From JAAXGX01 sp965221595 (GTDB lineage: Bacteria > Acidobacteriota > Vicinamibacteria > Vicinamibacterales > UBA8438), in assembly GCA_965221595.1 (NCBI GenBank), contig OZ244900.1, forward strand, positions 2,542,001-2,606,000: a DNA stretch of 64,000 nt, in the 5' to 3' direction. Positions within the stretch are counted from its first letter, which is position 1. Each line of letters opens with the position of its first letter. A program made the position numbers and the translations under genes. Below are positions 1 to 8,095 of this stretch, in pieces. The notes under the pieces are model-generated. The model had not been told where the DNA came from, ran no database searches, and saw only the letters and a program-made list of their open reading frames with translations.

Positions 1-337
1 GGGCGAGATCGCCTGGCGGGTGCCGTTCGGTGAGGGCAGCCGCATCGTCCGCAACCACCCGCTGCTGCGCGGCGTGGACCTTCCCGAGCGGCTGGGCACG
101 CCCGGCGCCAACGGGCTGATGGTGACGGCCGGGGGGCTGGTCTTCATCGGCGGCGGCGACCCGTACTTCTACGCCTTCGACAAGGCGACGGGTGAGGAAA
201 TCTGGCGCGGCGCGACCCCGTATCGCACCAGCGGCAACCCGATGACGTACCGCACGCCGTCGGGGCAGCAGTTCATCGCGATCGCGACCGGTGCCGGCCC
301 GGACGCCGCCCTCGTCGCCTTCGCGCTGCCCGAGTAG
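1..337 (+). CDS. PQQ-binding-like beta-propeller dehydrogenase, C-terminal fragment
   Basis: The reading frame is open from base 2 to the TAG at 335-337, so the gene begins upstream of the window. About 111 residues are visible. They show the closing propeller blade of a quinoprotein: a GLMVTAGGLVFIGGGD strand, then YFYAFDKATGEEIWRG, the typical A-x-D-x-x-T-G-x-x-x-W tryptophan docking motif. It ends in ALPE, as does the next gene, which follows 40 bp downstream, so the two look like tandem paralogues in one operon. It is probably a periplasmic PQQ-dependent alcohol/sugar dehydrogenase, but the cofactor and calcium residues lie outside the window. Confidence 0.8.
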   Translation, partial: GEIAWRVPFGEGSRIVRNHPLLRGVDLPERLGTPGANGLMVTAGGLVFIGGGDPYFYAFDKATGEEIWRGATPYRTSGNPMTYRTPSGQQFIAIATGAGPDAALVAFALPE

Positions 338-377
338 CCACACGACGCACCACCGAGACCCTCGAGGGAGATTCCGC

Positions 378-2102
378 ATGGCCCGTCCGATACTCGCGTG
401 CCTCATCGCCGTTGGCCTGCTGGCCGGATTCGCGGTCGCCGCGACCGCGCAGCTCGGCAGCTTCGAACCCGTCACCGACGCCGAGCTCCTCGACCCCGAC
501 CCTGGCGACTGGATCAATTGGCGCCGGACGATCGACGGCCAGGGGTACAGCCCGCTCGACCAGATCGACCGCGAGAACGTGGGCAACCTGCAGCTCGTCT
601 GGTCGTGGGAGACGCTGGCCGGCACCGACCAGGTGACGCCGCTTGTCCACGACGGCGTCATGTACATCCCGAGCCGCAGCGGCGTCGTGGCGCTCGACGC
701 CGTCACCGGCGACGAGCTGTGGGCGCACCGGCGCAGCGGCCGGCCGATGCCCTCTAGTCCCGATCTGCCGTCCAACGAGCAGCCGGGGCTGGCGCGGCGT
801 AACATCGCCCTCTACGACGACAAGATCTACGCCGGCACGAGCGAGGCGCAGCTCGTCGCGCTCGACGCCCGCACCGGCACGGTCGTCTGGGAGCAGCAGG
901 TGGCCGACCACGAGCTCGGGTACCGCTATACGAGCGGCCCGATCATCGTGAAGGGCCTGGTGGTCGCGGGCATCACCGGCTGCGAGTACTACAAGAACGA
1001 CGTCTGCTTCATCTCGGCGCACGATGCGCAGACCGGCGCCCAGGTGTGGCGCACCTCCACGGTGGCCCGCCCCGGCGAGCCCGGCGGCGACACCTGGGGC
1101 GACCTCACGCTCACCTTCCGCGCCGGCGCCGACGCCTGGATCCCCGGCAGCTACGACCGCGACGCGGATCTCATCTACTGGTCCACGGCGCAGCCCAAGC
1201 CCTGGGCCAGCGCGCAGCGCGGCACCGAGGGCGCAGCGCTGTACACCAACTCGACGCTGGCGCTGGACCCCGAGACCGGGGAAATCGTGTGGTACTTCCA
1301 GCACATTCCGGCCGAGACGCACGACCTCGACGAGGTATTCGAGCTCGTCGTCGTCGACCGCGGCGACCGCCGGGCGCTGTTCAAGATGGGCAAGATCGGC
1401 GTCCTGTGGGAGCTCGATCCGCGGACCGGCGAGTACCTCGCCGCGCACGACCTCGGCTTCCAGGACATCGTGGACCTGCATCCGACCAGCGGCCAGGGCA
1501 TCCTGCGCCGGGAGCGGATCCCGCAGCTCGACGTCCCGGTCGACTACTGCCCCGGCCCGGGTGGACTCAAGAACCTGTGGGCGATGGCCTACCACCCGCA
1601 GACCGAGGCGTTCTACATTCCGGTGATGCCCGGCTGCGCCCACTCGACCTTCCAGCCCATGCCCGAGCCGGCGGAGATCGGCGGCGGCGGGGTCGGCCCG
1701 GCCGACCGGCGCTTCCTGGCTCACCCGCAAAGCCCCGAGCACCTGGGCATCTTCGTGGCGCTGCACAGCCGCACCGGGGAGGTGCTGTGGCGCCGGCCCA
1801 GCAAGCTGCAGTACGGCACGTCGGCACTGACGACAGGCGGCGGCCTCGTGTTCGTCGGCAACCTCGACCGCCACGTCTACGCGCTCGACGCCGCCAGCGG
1901 CGACGTCCTGTGGCAGACGCGCCTGCCGACGGCCGCGGACGGCTTCCCGATCACCTATGCCGTCGACGGACGCCAGTACGTCGCGATACCCTCCGGCCCG
2001 GGCTGGTTCCTGGCCTGGCGCAACGCCCAGCTGGTGTTCGACGACGTGCGCCGGCCCCGCACCCGCGGCTCCGTGATGCACGTCTTCGCGCTGCCGGAGT
2101 GA
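378..2102 (+). CDS. PQQ-dependent dehydrogenase-like quinoprotein, secreted
   Basis: 574 aa. The start is the ATG at 378, behind a GAGGGAG ribosome site at 364-370; an upstream in-frame start would run through the preceding gene. Residues 1-24 form a signal peptide ending ATAQ. The mature part begins like the quinoprotein alcohol dehydrogenase family (WINWRRTIDGQGYSPLDQID), then has repeated blade motifs such as VVALDAVTGDELW, LVALDARTGTVVWEQ and VYALDAASGDVLWQ. Two Cys pairs are near residues 200-210 and 390-415. No C-terminal cytochrome c domain is present, so electrons must leave through a separate cytochrome. Substrate unknown. It is the tandem partner of the truncated gene just upstream. 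Confidence 0.88.
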   Translation: MARPILACLIAVGLLAGFAVAATAQLGSFEPVTDAELLDPDPGDWINWRRTIDGQGYSPLDQIDRENVGNLQLVWSWETLAGTDQVTPLVHDGVMYIPSRSGVVALDAVTGDELWAHRRSGRPMPSSPDLPSNEQPGLARRNIALYDDKIYAGTSEAQLVALDARTGTVVWEQQVADHELGYRYTSGPIIVKGLVVAGITGCEYYKNDVCFISAHDAQTGAQVWRTSTVARPGEPGGDTWGDLTLTFRAGADAWIPGSYDRDADLIYWSTAQPKPWASAQRGTEGAALYTNSTLALDPETGEIVWYFQHIPAETHDLDEVFELVVVDRGDRRALFKMGKIGVLWELDPRTGEYLAAHDLGFQDIVDLHPTSGQGILRRERIPQLDVPVDYCPGPGGLKNLWAMAYHPQTEAFYIPVMPGCAHSTFQPMPEPAEIGGGGVGPADRRFLAHPQSPEHLGIFVALHSRTGEVLWRRPSKLQYGTSALTTGGGLVFVGNLDRHVYALDAASGDVLWQTRLPTAADGFPITYAVDGRQYVAIPSGPGWFLAWRNAQLVFDDVRRPRTRGSVMHVFALPE

Positions 2103-2136
2103 GCCGAAAGCCAACCTGCAAGCCGTCTAGTTTCGG

Positions 2137-2346
2137 TCAGCGCGCGGGATCCCGCGCGGCTGCGGCGGGCTCGTACCCCGGGCAGGCCAGCACCGGGAGC
2201 GCAGGGTACTTCGGGTAGCGCGGGTCGCGGGCGGACCGCTCGCAGCGGTAGTAGCGGTTGTCGGCGCGCGCGGTGACGACGTGCACATGCCGGCAGCCGC
2301 GGCAGAGGCCCACCGGGTCCTCCGGGTCAGTGCGCGGCGGCTCCAT
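2137..2346 (-). CDS. Small four-cysteine (zinc-ribbon-like) protein
   Basis: 69 aa. Cysteines at 15, 18, 35 and 55 (CRGC, YYRCERS, ACPGYEP) make a plausible zinc-binding knuckle, with a tyrosine/proline-rich linker DPRYPKYPALPV. It has no signal peptide or membrane segment, so it is likely cytoplasmic. Its start overlaps the end of the upstream cobalamin-binding gene by 20 bp, which suggests translational coupling and a shared transcript. No function is known to me. The short, well-spaced Cys pattern and the overlap argue that it is a real gene rather than a GC-driven open frame. Confidence 0.6.
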   Translation of the reverse strand: MEPPRTDPEDPVGLCRGCRHVHVVTARADNRYYRCERSARDPRYPKYPALPVLACPGYEPAAAARDPAR

Positions 2347-3292
2347 GCCAGTATCGCCAGCCCTGGCCCTCGTGGCCGAAGTCGCAGCGTCCGGGGTGCA
2401 GGCACTCGGCCAGGATCTCCGCGGACTCGACGACGCGCGGACCCGGCCGATTGAAGTACTGGTTGCCGTCCATCATGACCACGCGCCCGTTGCGGACCGC
2501 CGACAGCCGCGGCCAGTCCGGATGCGCGACCAGCGGCGCCATCTCGCGGCAGGCGCGCTCGATGTCGAACCCGCACGGCATGACCGCGATGACGTCCGGG
2601 TCGGCCGCGACGAGCTGCGCCATCTGCAGATAACCCGAGTGCTGTCCGGCGACCCCGAAGAGGTCCGCGCCGCCGGCGCAGTCGACGAGCTCGGGGACCC
2701 AGTTGGCCGCCCCCATCAGCGGGTCGATCCACTCGATGCAGGCGAGAGACGGCCGCGCCCCGCGCGCGTCCGCGGCAGCCCGCACCGCCGCCAGCCGGTC
2801 TGTGAGGCGGGCGACGAGCGCATCGCCGCGGGCCGGCGCGCCCAACGCAGACGCGACCGTCCGGATGTCCTTCCAGATGTCGCCCAGCGACAAGGGCTCG
2901 AGCGACACGATACGCGGTCGCGAGCCGACGAGCCGGCACACGGCGTCCTCCACGTCCTTCAGGCTCACCGCGCAGACCTCGCACTGCGTCTGCGTGACGA
3001 TGACGGTCGGCGCGAGGCGGTCCAGCAAGTCGGGGTCGACGCGGTAGACCGACAGGCCGTCGGCGACGATCGTCCGCACCTGCCTGTCGATGGCGCGACC
3101 GGCGGCGTCGATCGCCACCTTGGAGCTGGAACACACCGGCAGCTCGGTGATCGAGGTCGGGTGGTCGCATTCGTGCGAACGCCCGACCAGCTGCTGCTCG
3201 AAGCCCAGCTCGCACACGATCTCGGTGGCGCTGGAGATGAGCGAGACGATCCGCTGCGGGCTGCCGTCGCCGCCGGCCGGGAATGTAGTCAC
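2327..3292 (-). CDS. Cobalamin/corrinoid-binding protein, BtuF-like, without signal peptide
   Basis: 321 aa. It begins QRIVSLISSATEIVCELGFEQ and contains VIVTQTQCEVCAVS and GADVI-like segments, the layout of the class III periplasmic binding fold (TroA/BtuF superfamily). No signal peptide or lipobox is visible, so it may act in the cytoplasm or be moved by an unrecognised route; signal-less BtuF-like 'cobalamin-binding proteins' are common. No permease or ATPase gene is adjacent. Its only partner is the overlapping small zinc-ribbon gene. It is Cys-rich for the family (TQTQCEVCAV, MPCGFD, CLHPGRCDFGH). Corrinoid as ligand is inferred from family resemblance. Confidence 0.75.
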   Translation of the reverse strand: MTTFPAGGDGSPQRIVSLISSATEIVCELGFEQQLVGRSHECDHPTSITELPVCSSSKVAIDAAGRAIDRQVRTIVADGLSVYRVDPDLLDRLAPTVIVTQTQCEVCAVSLKDVEDAVCRLVGSRPRIVSLEPLSLGDIWKDIRTVASALGAPARGDALVARLTDRLAAVRAAADARGARPSLACIEWIDPLMGAANWVPELVDCAGGADLFGVAGQHSGYLQMAQLVAADPDVIAVMPCGFDIERACREMAPLVAHPDWPRLSAVRNGRVVMMDGNQYFNRPGPRVVESAEILAECLHPGRCDFGHEGQGWRYWHGAAAH

Positions 3293-3368
3293 GTATGCCT
3301 CCTCCGGGAGCCGCGGCGTCGCCCGACGATTTCAATCAGGGCAATCCCGCCCGCTCACGCGCTCCCGG

Positions 3369-3385
3369 GATCAGCACTGATCATA
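3369..3385 (-). promoter_or_regulatory. Palindrome overlapping a -10-like box upstream of the cobalamin-binding gene
   Basis: GATCAG-CA-CTGATC (3369-3382) is a perfect 6-bp inverted repeat. On the minus strand it overlaps TATGAT (3385-3380), a good -10 hexamer, about 80 bp ahead of the start at 3292. No convincing -35 is present at the right distance. A repressor or activator site is plausible. I saw no B12-box, so this is not a cobalamin riboswitch. Confidence 0.35.
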
Positions 3386-3453
3386 AAATGGTACGTCGCA
3401 CCCGGCAGAACGGCGCGCAGGCCGGGGGTGCGAGGTGCCCGGCTGATTAACCC

Positions 3454-3572
3454 AGCGGTCTGCGTCGCGCCACCGTGCAGACCGCAAGGCGCGCACAGCG
3501 CGCCTCGGCGGGAGCGGCGCGGGGCGAAGGGGTCCCCGCAAGCGGACGCCGGGGGTGCGGGGCGCGGCCCCG
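3454..3572 (+). repeat. Dispersed structured repeat, family A copy 1
   Basis: This fills most of the 302-bp gap 3293-3594. The unit begins with a hairpin GCGGTCTGC-(13 nt)-GCAGACCGC, then a GC-rich body with further inverted segments around GGGGTCCCC. It is nearly identical to two tandem copies at 58806-59025, and a relic lies at 47937-47985. Loop bases differ between copies while the 9-bp stem is unchanged. The rest of the gap holds the palindrome at 3369-3382; no gene is seen. Confidence 0.8.
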
Positions 3573-3594
3573 CGTGAAAAATGGAGGGCCTACG

Positions 3595-4524
3595 ATGAGA
3601 TTCCGTCACTCCGCATCGATAGTCGCAGCGGGCGCCCTGACCACAGCAATCCTGGCCGCGTCGCCCGCGGCAGGCCAGACTGCCCGCACCGCCTGGGGCG
3701 ATCCGGACCTGCAGGGACTCTGGAACATGACGCACGGGACGCCGCTGGAGCGACCCGAGGGCGTCACGGCGGCGGTGCTCAGCGAGGAGGAGCGGGCGAC
3801 GCGCCGCGCCGCGCGGTCGAGCGCCTTCTTCACGCCGCGCGACGGCGACCCGGGCTTCTACAACGAGTTCTGGTTCGAATGGGGCAAGGAGGACAACCGG
3901 ACCGCCATGATCGACGATCCGGCCGATGGGCGCATCCCGATGCATCCCGGCGTACGCGAGCGGGAAGATACGTTGCGGGCCGCGCGGCGGGCCAAGGCCG
4001 AGTCGCCGGACACCTGGCTCGATATGTCGGTCTACGACCGCTGCATCACGCGCTGGGCGCTGCCGGCGCTGCCCACCAACTACAACAACAACTGGAACAT
4101 CCTCCAGACACCCGACTACGTGGTCATCTTCCAGGAGATGATCCACGACGCGCGCATCATCCCGCTCGACGGGCGGCCGCACATCGACGCCGGCATCCGG
4201 CAGTGGCTGGGCGACTCGCGCGGGCGCTGGGAAGACGACACGCTGGTCATCGAGACCACGCACTTCAACGGCAAGCACAACTTCAACGGCGCACGGGAGG
4301 GTCTGCACCTGGTCGAGCGCATCCGGCGCGTCGACGCCGACAACCTCGACTGGCAGTGGACCATCACGGACCCCTCGGTCTACGCGCAGCCGTGGACCGG
4401 CTCGCTGCCCCTGACGAGCACCGCCGGGCCGCTCTTCGAGTTCGCCTGCCACGAAGGAAACTACGGGCTGTACAACATCCTGGCCGGGGCGCGGGCCGAG
4501 GAGGCGCGCGCGCAGGAGAAGTAG
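3595..4524 (+). CDS. Uncharacterised secreted protein (acidobacterial 'WGDPDLQGLW' type)
   Basis: 309 aa. The ATG at 3595 follows a GGAGG site at 3582-3586. Residues 1-27 are a signal peptide ending SPAAGQ. The mature protein opens with AWGDPDLQGLWNMTHGTP, a sequence type I recognise from many secreted acidobacterial proteins of unknown role. It is rich in Trp, Asp and Asn (NNWNILQTPDYVVIFQEM, RWEDDTLVIETTHFNGKHNFNG), with two cysteines far apart. No catalytic motif could be assigned. It stands alone and converges on the MBL gene across a strong hairpin terminator. Confidence 0.75.
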   Translation: MRFRHSASIVAAGALTTAILAASPAAGQTARTAWGDPDLQGLWNMTHGTPLERPEGVTAAVLSEEERATRRAARSSAFFTPRDGDPGFYNEFWFEWGKEDNRTAMIDDPADGRIPMHPGVREREDTLRAARRAKAESPDTWLDMSVYDRCITRWALPALPTNYNNNWNILQTPDYVVIFQEMIHDARIIPLDGRPHIDAGIRQWLGDSRGRWEDDTLVIETTHFNGKHNFNGAREGLHLVERIRRVDADNLDWQWTITDPSVYAQPWTGSLPLTSTAGPLFEFACHEGNYGLYNILAGARAEEARAQEK

Positions 4525-4544
4525 CCGGCCGCCGCACGGAACGC

Positions 4545-4574
4545 GCGGGACCGGCCCGGGCGGGCCGGTCCCGC
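4545..4574. terminator. Bidirectional hairpin terminator between convergent genes
   Basis: A perfect 13-bp stem (GCGGGACCGGCCC at 4545-4557 and its complement at 4562-4574) encloses a GGGC loop. It sits in the 62-bp gap between two convergent stop codons. There is no U tract, but the stem is all but one pair G/C-rich and symmetrical, so it could end transcription from both sides. Confidence 0.65.
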
Positions 4575-4586
4575 CGACTCCGCCGC

Positions 4587-5492
4587 CTATTCCTGCAACT
4601 CGGCGTAGATCGTTTCGAAGGCCGCCTGCAGCCGGTCGGTGCGGTAGTCCGGATAGCCGTCGGACAGGTCGAAGGCCGCCATGGCCTCCTGCGCCGACTG
4701 GCCGCTTTCGAGCCCCGCCCGGGCAGCCGCCAGCACGTCGGCATTGAAGCGCTGATAGCGCACGAAGTCCGTCCACGACGTCATCGGAATGTGGCCGGGG
4801 ATCACGGTGTCGACGCCCGAGATGCCGGCCACCGCCCGGGCCAGCGTCTCCGGGAACGCCACGCCGCTGCCGCCGTTGTTGCGGTCCATGAACGGCGAAT
4901 CCTTCCAGGCGAACATGTCGCCGGCGTGCATCACGCCCAGCGCGGGGAAGACGATGAAGGTATCGCCGTCGGTGTGGCCGGGGCCGAAGTGGTAGAGATC
5001 GATCCGCCCGTCACCCGACCCGATTGACATCTTTTCGCTGTACGTGGTGTCCGGCAGGAAGCGGGCGCCATCGCCCTGGAAGGCGTCCATGCCCGTCATA
5101 TTCGCCTTCGTGTTCTCGTGCGCGATGATGTTGACGCTGTCCGCGAAGGCGCTGTTGCTGCCGACGTGGTCGCCGTGCGTGTGGGTATTGATGATGGCCA
5201 CCACGGGCTTGTCCGTCACGGACCGGACCCGCTCCAGGATGGTTGGTCCCCACCCCGGCAGCTTGGTGTCGACGAGGGTCACGCCCTCGTCGGCGATGAA
5301 CACACCGATGTTGCCGCCGCTGAACGCGTCGCGGTTCCAGGGCCCCTCGCCGGCGATGTAGTACAGGTTGTCCGCGACCTGCACCATGCCGGCCGCGCCG
5401 AGCTGAGCCTCCGACGGCCCCTGCGCCGCGCCGACCGCCAGCGACACTGCACCGACCCCGAGCACGACGCCCAGCAGCACTGCTCGCCTCAT
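4587..5492 (-). CDS. Secreted MBL-fold metallo-hydrolase
   Basis: 301 aa. The ATG at 5492 has a strong GGGAGGGG site (5498-5505). Residues 1-23 form a signal peptide ending VGAAQG. The metallo-beta-lactamase fold is clear: INTHTHGDHVG (H104, H106, D108, H109), then GPGHTDGDTFIVFP, HAGD and a late IPGHIP histidine, so both zinc sites look complete. It follows the HupE-like gene by 13 bp and is probably co-transcribed. Proteins of this type include exported lactonase and beta-lactamase relatives; the substrate cannot be told from sequence. Confidence 0.85.
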   Translation of the reverse strand: MRRAVLLGVVLGVGAVSLAVGAAQGPSEAQLGAAGMVQVADNLYYIAGEGPWNRDAFSGGNIGVFIADEGVTLVDTKLPGWGPTILERVRSVTDKPVVAIINTHTHGDHVGSNSAFADSVNIIAHENTKANMTGMDAFQGDGARFLPDTTYSEKMSIGSGDGRIDLYHFGPGHTDGDTFIVFPALGVMHAGDMFAWKDSPFMDRNNGGSGVAFPETLARAVAGISGVDTVIPGHIPMTSWTDFVRYQRFNADVLAAARAGLESGQSAQEAMAAFDLSDGYPDYRTDRLQAAFETIYAELQE

Positions 5493-5505
5493 CGCAACCC
5501 CTCCC

Positions 5506-6591
5506 TCAGAAAAAAACGCGTTCCACGAACCAGAACGTGCCGGCCAGGATGACCACCACGGACCCGCCGACGGCCAGGCGGCGCCCGGCGACCTCGCTCC
5601 AGTTCCTCAGCGCAGCCAGCAGCCACGCCGCCACCACCACGATGGCGATCTGCCCGATCTCCACGCCGACGTTGAACGACAGCAGCGACCAGGCCACGTC
5701 GCGGGTCGGCAGCTCCATGGCCCGCAGCACGGAGGCGAAGCCGAACCCGTGGATCAGGCCGAAGCCCAGTGCAATCCAGGCCCGCATGTCGCGGCCATCG
5801 CCCACCAGCAGGTTGTCCGCCCCCACGCAGACGATGCTCAGCGCGATGGCCGGCTCCACCAGGTGCGCCGGCGGGTTGAACAGGTTCAGCACGGCGGCCG
5901 AGAGCGTGATGCTGTGCGCCAGCGTGAACGCCGTGACCACGATGAGCAGTTGCCGGATGGAGCCGCCGAGCAGCAGCAGGCCGATCAGGAACAGCACATG
6001 GTCCGGACCTATCAGGATGTGGTGCACGCCCTGCGGCACGAACTTCCCAATGACGGCGCCGGTCCCCTGCCAGGTGCCGGTGAAGTACTCCGTCCGGCGG
6101 TGGTCGGTGTCGAGAATGGCCTGCGTCCGCAGATCGTCGCCCTCGTACACGTTGAGGAAGGTCTGGTGCTGCGGATCGTAGGGAAACAGGTCGGCGGTGA
6201 CGGTGAGACTGCCAGGAACCTGCTCCAGGTCGTACGCGAAGCGCAGCCGCACCGACTGCCGCTCGCGCAGCACCTCGGGCTCCGCCCAGACGGGTGTCAG
6301 CGCCTGCCCCCCGGTGGCGAGCTCGAGCCGCGACCCCAGAATGCCGGCGATGTCGTCGGCCCGCCGCGCGGCTACCCCGGGCACCAGCAGCCGCTCGGGC
6401 TCGTCGATGCCCAGCTCGTGGGCGAGGTCGATCATGTGGGCGACGAGCGACGCCTCGATGGTCTCGCCGCCGATGCGCAGGTCCAGATAGCTGAACGGGA
6501 TCGGGTGCGCCACGGCCACCCGCCCCGAAACCAGCCACAACGCGGCCAGCAACCCCACGAGCCGCCAGCGCCGGCCGAAGACATCTCGCAT
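5506..6591 (-). CDS. HupE/UreJ-family membrane protein
   Basis: 361 aa. The start was taken at the ATG 6591, since a signal peptide follows directly (LVGLLAALWLVSGRVAVAHP). An N-terminal exported domain of about 180 residues precedes a membrane domain with the family motifs GVHHILIGPDHVLFLIGLLLL and FTLAHSITL, and GLIHGFGFASVL, with conserved His residues likely to bind a metal. HupE/UreJ proteins are linked to nickel, cobalt or related metal movement; the long extracytoplasmic domain is typical of the second subfamily. The gene ends in seven T residues (GTT TTT TTC TGA) and is followed by the MBL gene 13 bp on. Confidence 0.82.
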   Translation of the reverse strand: MRDVFGRRWRLVGLLAALWLVSGRVAVAHPIPFSYLDLRIGGETIEASLVAHMIDLAHELGIDEPERLLVPGVAARRADDIAGILGSRLELATGGQALTPVWAEPEVLRERQSVRLRFAYDLEQVPGSLTVTADLFPYDPQHQTFLNVYEGDDLRTQAILDTDHRRTEYFTGTWQGTGAVIGKFVPQGVHHILIGPDHVLFLIGLLLLGGSIRQLLIVVTAFTLAHSITLSAAVLNLFNPPAHLVEPAIALSIVCVGADNLLVGDGRDMRAWIALGFGLIHGFGFASVLRAMELPTRDVAWSLLSFNVGVEIGQIAIVVVAAWLLAALRNWSEVAGRRLAVGGSVVVILAGTFWFVERVFF

Positions 6592-6770
6592 CCTGATCCC
6601 CACTCCCGGACGCCAAGCGTCGCCCGCCGGCTCCGCCCGGCGCCCAACCAACCTGCAGGAGTCCGCGCCGTTCCAGCAGCCCGCGGCACGAGTCCCCGCT
6701 GCATTCGACGGGCGCGGTATCCCGCCTGACGGCGTTGCTCCCCGGTCGACTATGCCCGACAAGTCCCCTC

Positions 6771-6839
6771 GTCGCGCCTTGCCGGGCGGGCGCCGCGCCC
6801 GTCTCGGTGCGACGCGGGGTTCACCATAGGCTGCTAGCG
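6771..6839 (+). repeat. Dispersed repeat, family B copy 1
   Basis: This GC-rich unit starts GTCGCGCCTTGCC and ends near CTGCTAG, and contains an inverted pair (GGGCGCC...). It matches 63913-63981 over nearly its whole length, and 37195-37247 in reverse orientation. Here its end overlaps the stop codon of the MBL gene on the minus strand. The rest of the gap 6592-6770 shows no gene; 6607-6635 resembles the flank of the family A relic near 47960-47990. Confidence 0.7.
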
Positions 6840-7919
6840 TGGAGACGCCGCGGGCGCCTCGCGGTACGCCGACCGGGCGGCCGCGCCTATCCAGCGCGCT
6901 CCCGTCCAGCCCGGATAGGCGGCCTGCATGGCGCCTGTCACCCTCTCGGCCGTCTCGTCGACGGACTGGCCGGCGGCCTTGAGCCCGCGCACCTGGGCGT
7001 TCAGCGTCTCCAGGTAGGTCCGCTGCTCACCGATCAGCGAGCCGTCCCCGAGCAGGCCGTGACTCGGCACGACGTGCCGCACGTCGAGCGCCGCCAGCGC
7101 CTCGAGCGCGGCCCGCCAGGCGGCCACGCTCGATGTCGGGCCGATGAAGACGGGGAACTGCCGGTTCATCACGACGTCGCCGGCCAGCAGCACGCCGTCC
7201 TCCTCGACGTACACCAGCGTGTCGCCGCGGGTGTGGGTAGGCCCCAGGGCCAGCAGTCGGACGCGCACGCCGCCCAGGTCGAGCACATGCTCGCGCTCGA
7301 AGATCACGTCCGCCGGGCGATACTGCACACCGGAGAGCAGCTCCGCCACGAGCGGCGAGAAGGTCCTGAACCGCAGCAGTCCCTCGGCGCCGAGCTCGTC
7401 GATGTCCTGCTGCTGAGCGCGCGCACGCACGATGGTCGCCGAAGCCGGAAACGCCGCCTCGCCCGCGGCATGCTCCGCGTGGTAGTGGGTGCTGACCACG
7501 AACAGGTCCGGTCCGCGGCGCAGCCGGGCGACTTCGCGCAGAATGGTCTGGGCGTTGATGGGCCCCAGGCCGGTATCGACCACCAGCGTTGCCCGGCTGC
7601 CCGCGACGATGCCGACATTGGGCACCAGCCGGGCGCCGTTGTCGGGAATCACGTACACGTGCGCCGAGAGCCGCTCGACGCTGCCTTCCCGGATCAGGCC
7701 CTCGGATCCGCCGAACGGCTGCGCGCCGACCGCCGCCGCCAGCGCCGACCACGCGACCACCGCGGCCAGGCGCCGGTGCCCTCGCGAGGGCCGCCGCGTC
7801 CTGCCGGCCGGGACCTGCTCACGTCCGGAACCACGGGCATGGCAACGCGGGCCGGCCTGCGGCTCGCTCCTGCGGCGGAGACTCGTGGCCCGCTGTCCGC
7901 TGGCGGTTGTCCCGTGCAT
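6834..7919 (-). CDS. Secreted MBL-fold hydrolase with HxHxEH variant motif
   Basis: 361 aa from the ATG at 7919. That start is supported by a minus-strand promoter only 22 bp upstream. About 45 basic residues precede a hydrophobic signal segment (LAAVVAWSALAAAVGAQ). The fold is clear from VVSTHYHAEHAAG, GPTHTRGDTLVY, LLAGDVV and VVPSHG. The usual HxHxDH is HYHAEH (H145, H147, E149, H150): Glu replaces the Asp that binds the second zinc. The protein may therefore be mononuclear or use another metal. It is divergent from the ankyrin gene. Substrate unknown. Confidence 0.82.
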   Translation of the reverse strand: MHGTTASGQRATSLRRRSEPQAGPRCHARGSGREQVPAGRTRRPSRGHRRLAAVVAWSALAAAVGAQPFGGSEGLIREGSVERLSAHVYVIPDNGARLVPNVGIVAGSRATLVVDTGLGPINAQTILREVARLRRGPDLFVVSTHYHAEHAAGEAAFPASATIVRARAQQQDIDELGAEGLLRFRTFSPLVAELLSGVQYRPADVIFEREHVLDLGGVRVRLLALGPTHTRGDTLVYVEEDGVLLAGDVVMNRQFPVFIGPTSSVAAWRAALEALAALDVRHVVPSHGLLGDGSLIGEQRTYLETLNAQVRGLKAAGQSVDETAERVTGAMQAAYPGWTGARWIGAAARSAYREAPAASPR

Positions 7920-7940
7920 CGTGCTGGGCAAGGTCGCCGA

Positions 7941-7969
7941 ACGGTAACATGCCCGGAATCGCGGTTCAA
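7941..7969 (-). promoter_or_regulatory. Sigma70-type promoter for the MBL gene
   Basis: On the minus strand, TTGAAC (7969-7964) and TACCGT (7946-7941) are spaced by 17 bp. The predicted start of transcription falls about 15 nt ahead of the ATG at 7919, giving a very short leader. Confidence 0.5.
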
Positions 7970-8010
7970 CAGTCCCCCGCGTTCGCGGCGCGGCGGCAGA
8001 ACCTGCGACG

Positions 8011-8039
8011 CTGACAGCGGAGCGCCCCTGCGCTAACAT
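8011..8039 (+). promoter_or_regulatory. Sigma70-type promoter for the ankyrin-DUF1592-DUF1552 operon
   Basis: CTGACA (8011-8016) and TAACAT (8034-8039) are separated by exactly 17 bp. Transcription should start near 8046, about 50 nt ahead of the ankyrin gene. It is divergent from the MBL promoter at 7941-7969; the two share a 41-bp core. Confidence 0.55.
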
Positions 8040-8095
8040 TACGGTCAGAGAACAGGCCAGGGCCGGTCCGGGAACAGTTGCAGAGGCCGCGAACC

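Noticed and set aside
3293..3594. Cobalamin riboswitch ahead of the cobalamin-binding gene
   Set aside because: No B12-box and no long structured leader; the gap is taken up by repeat A and a short palindrome.
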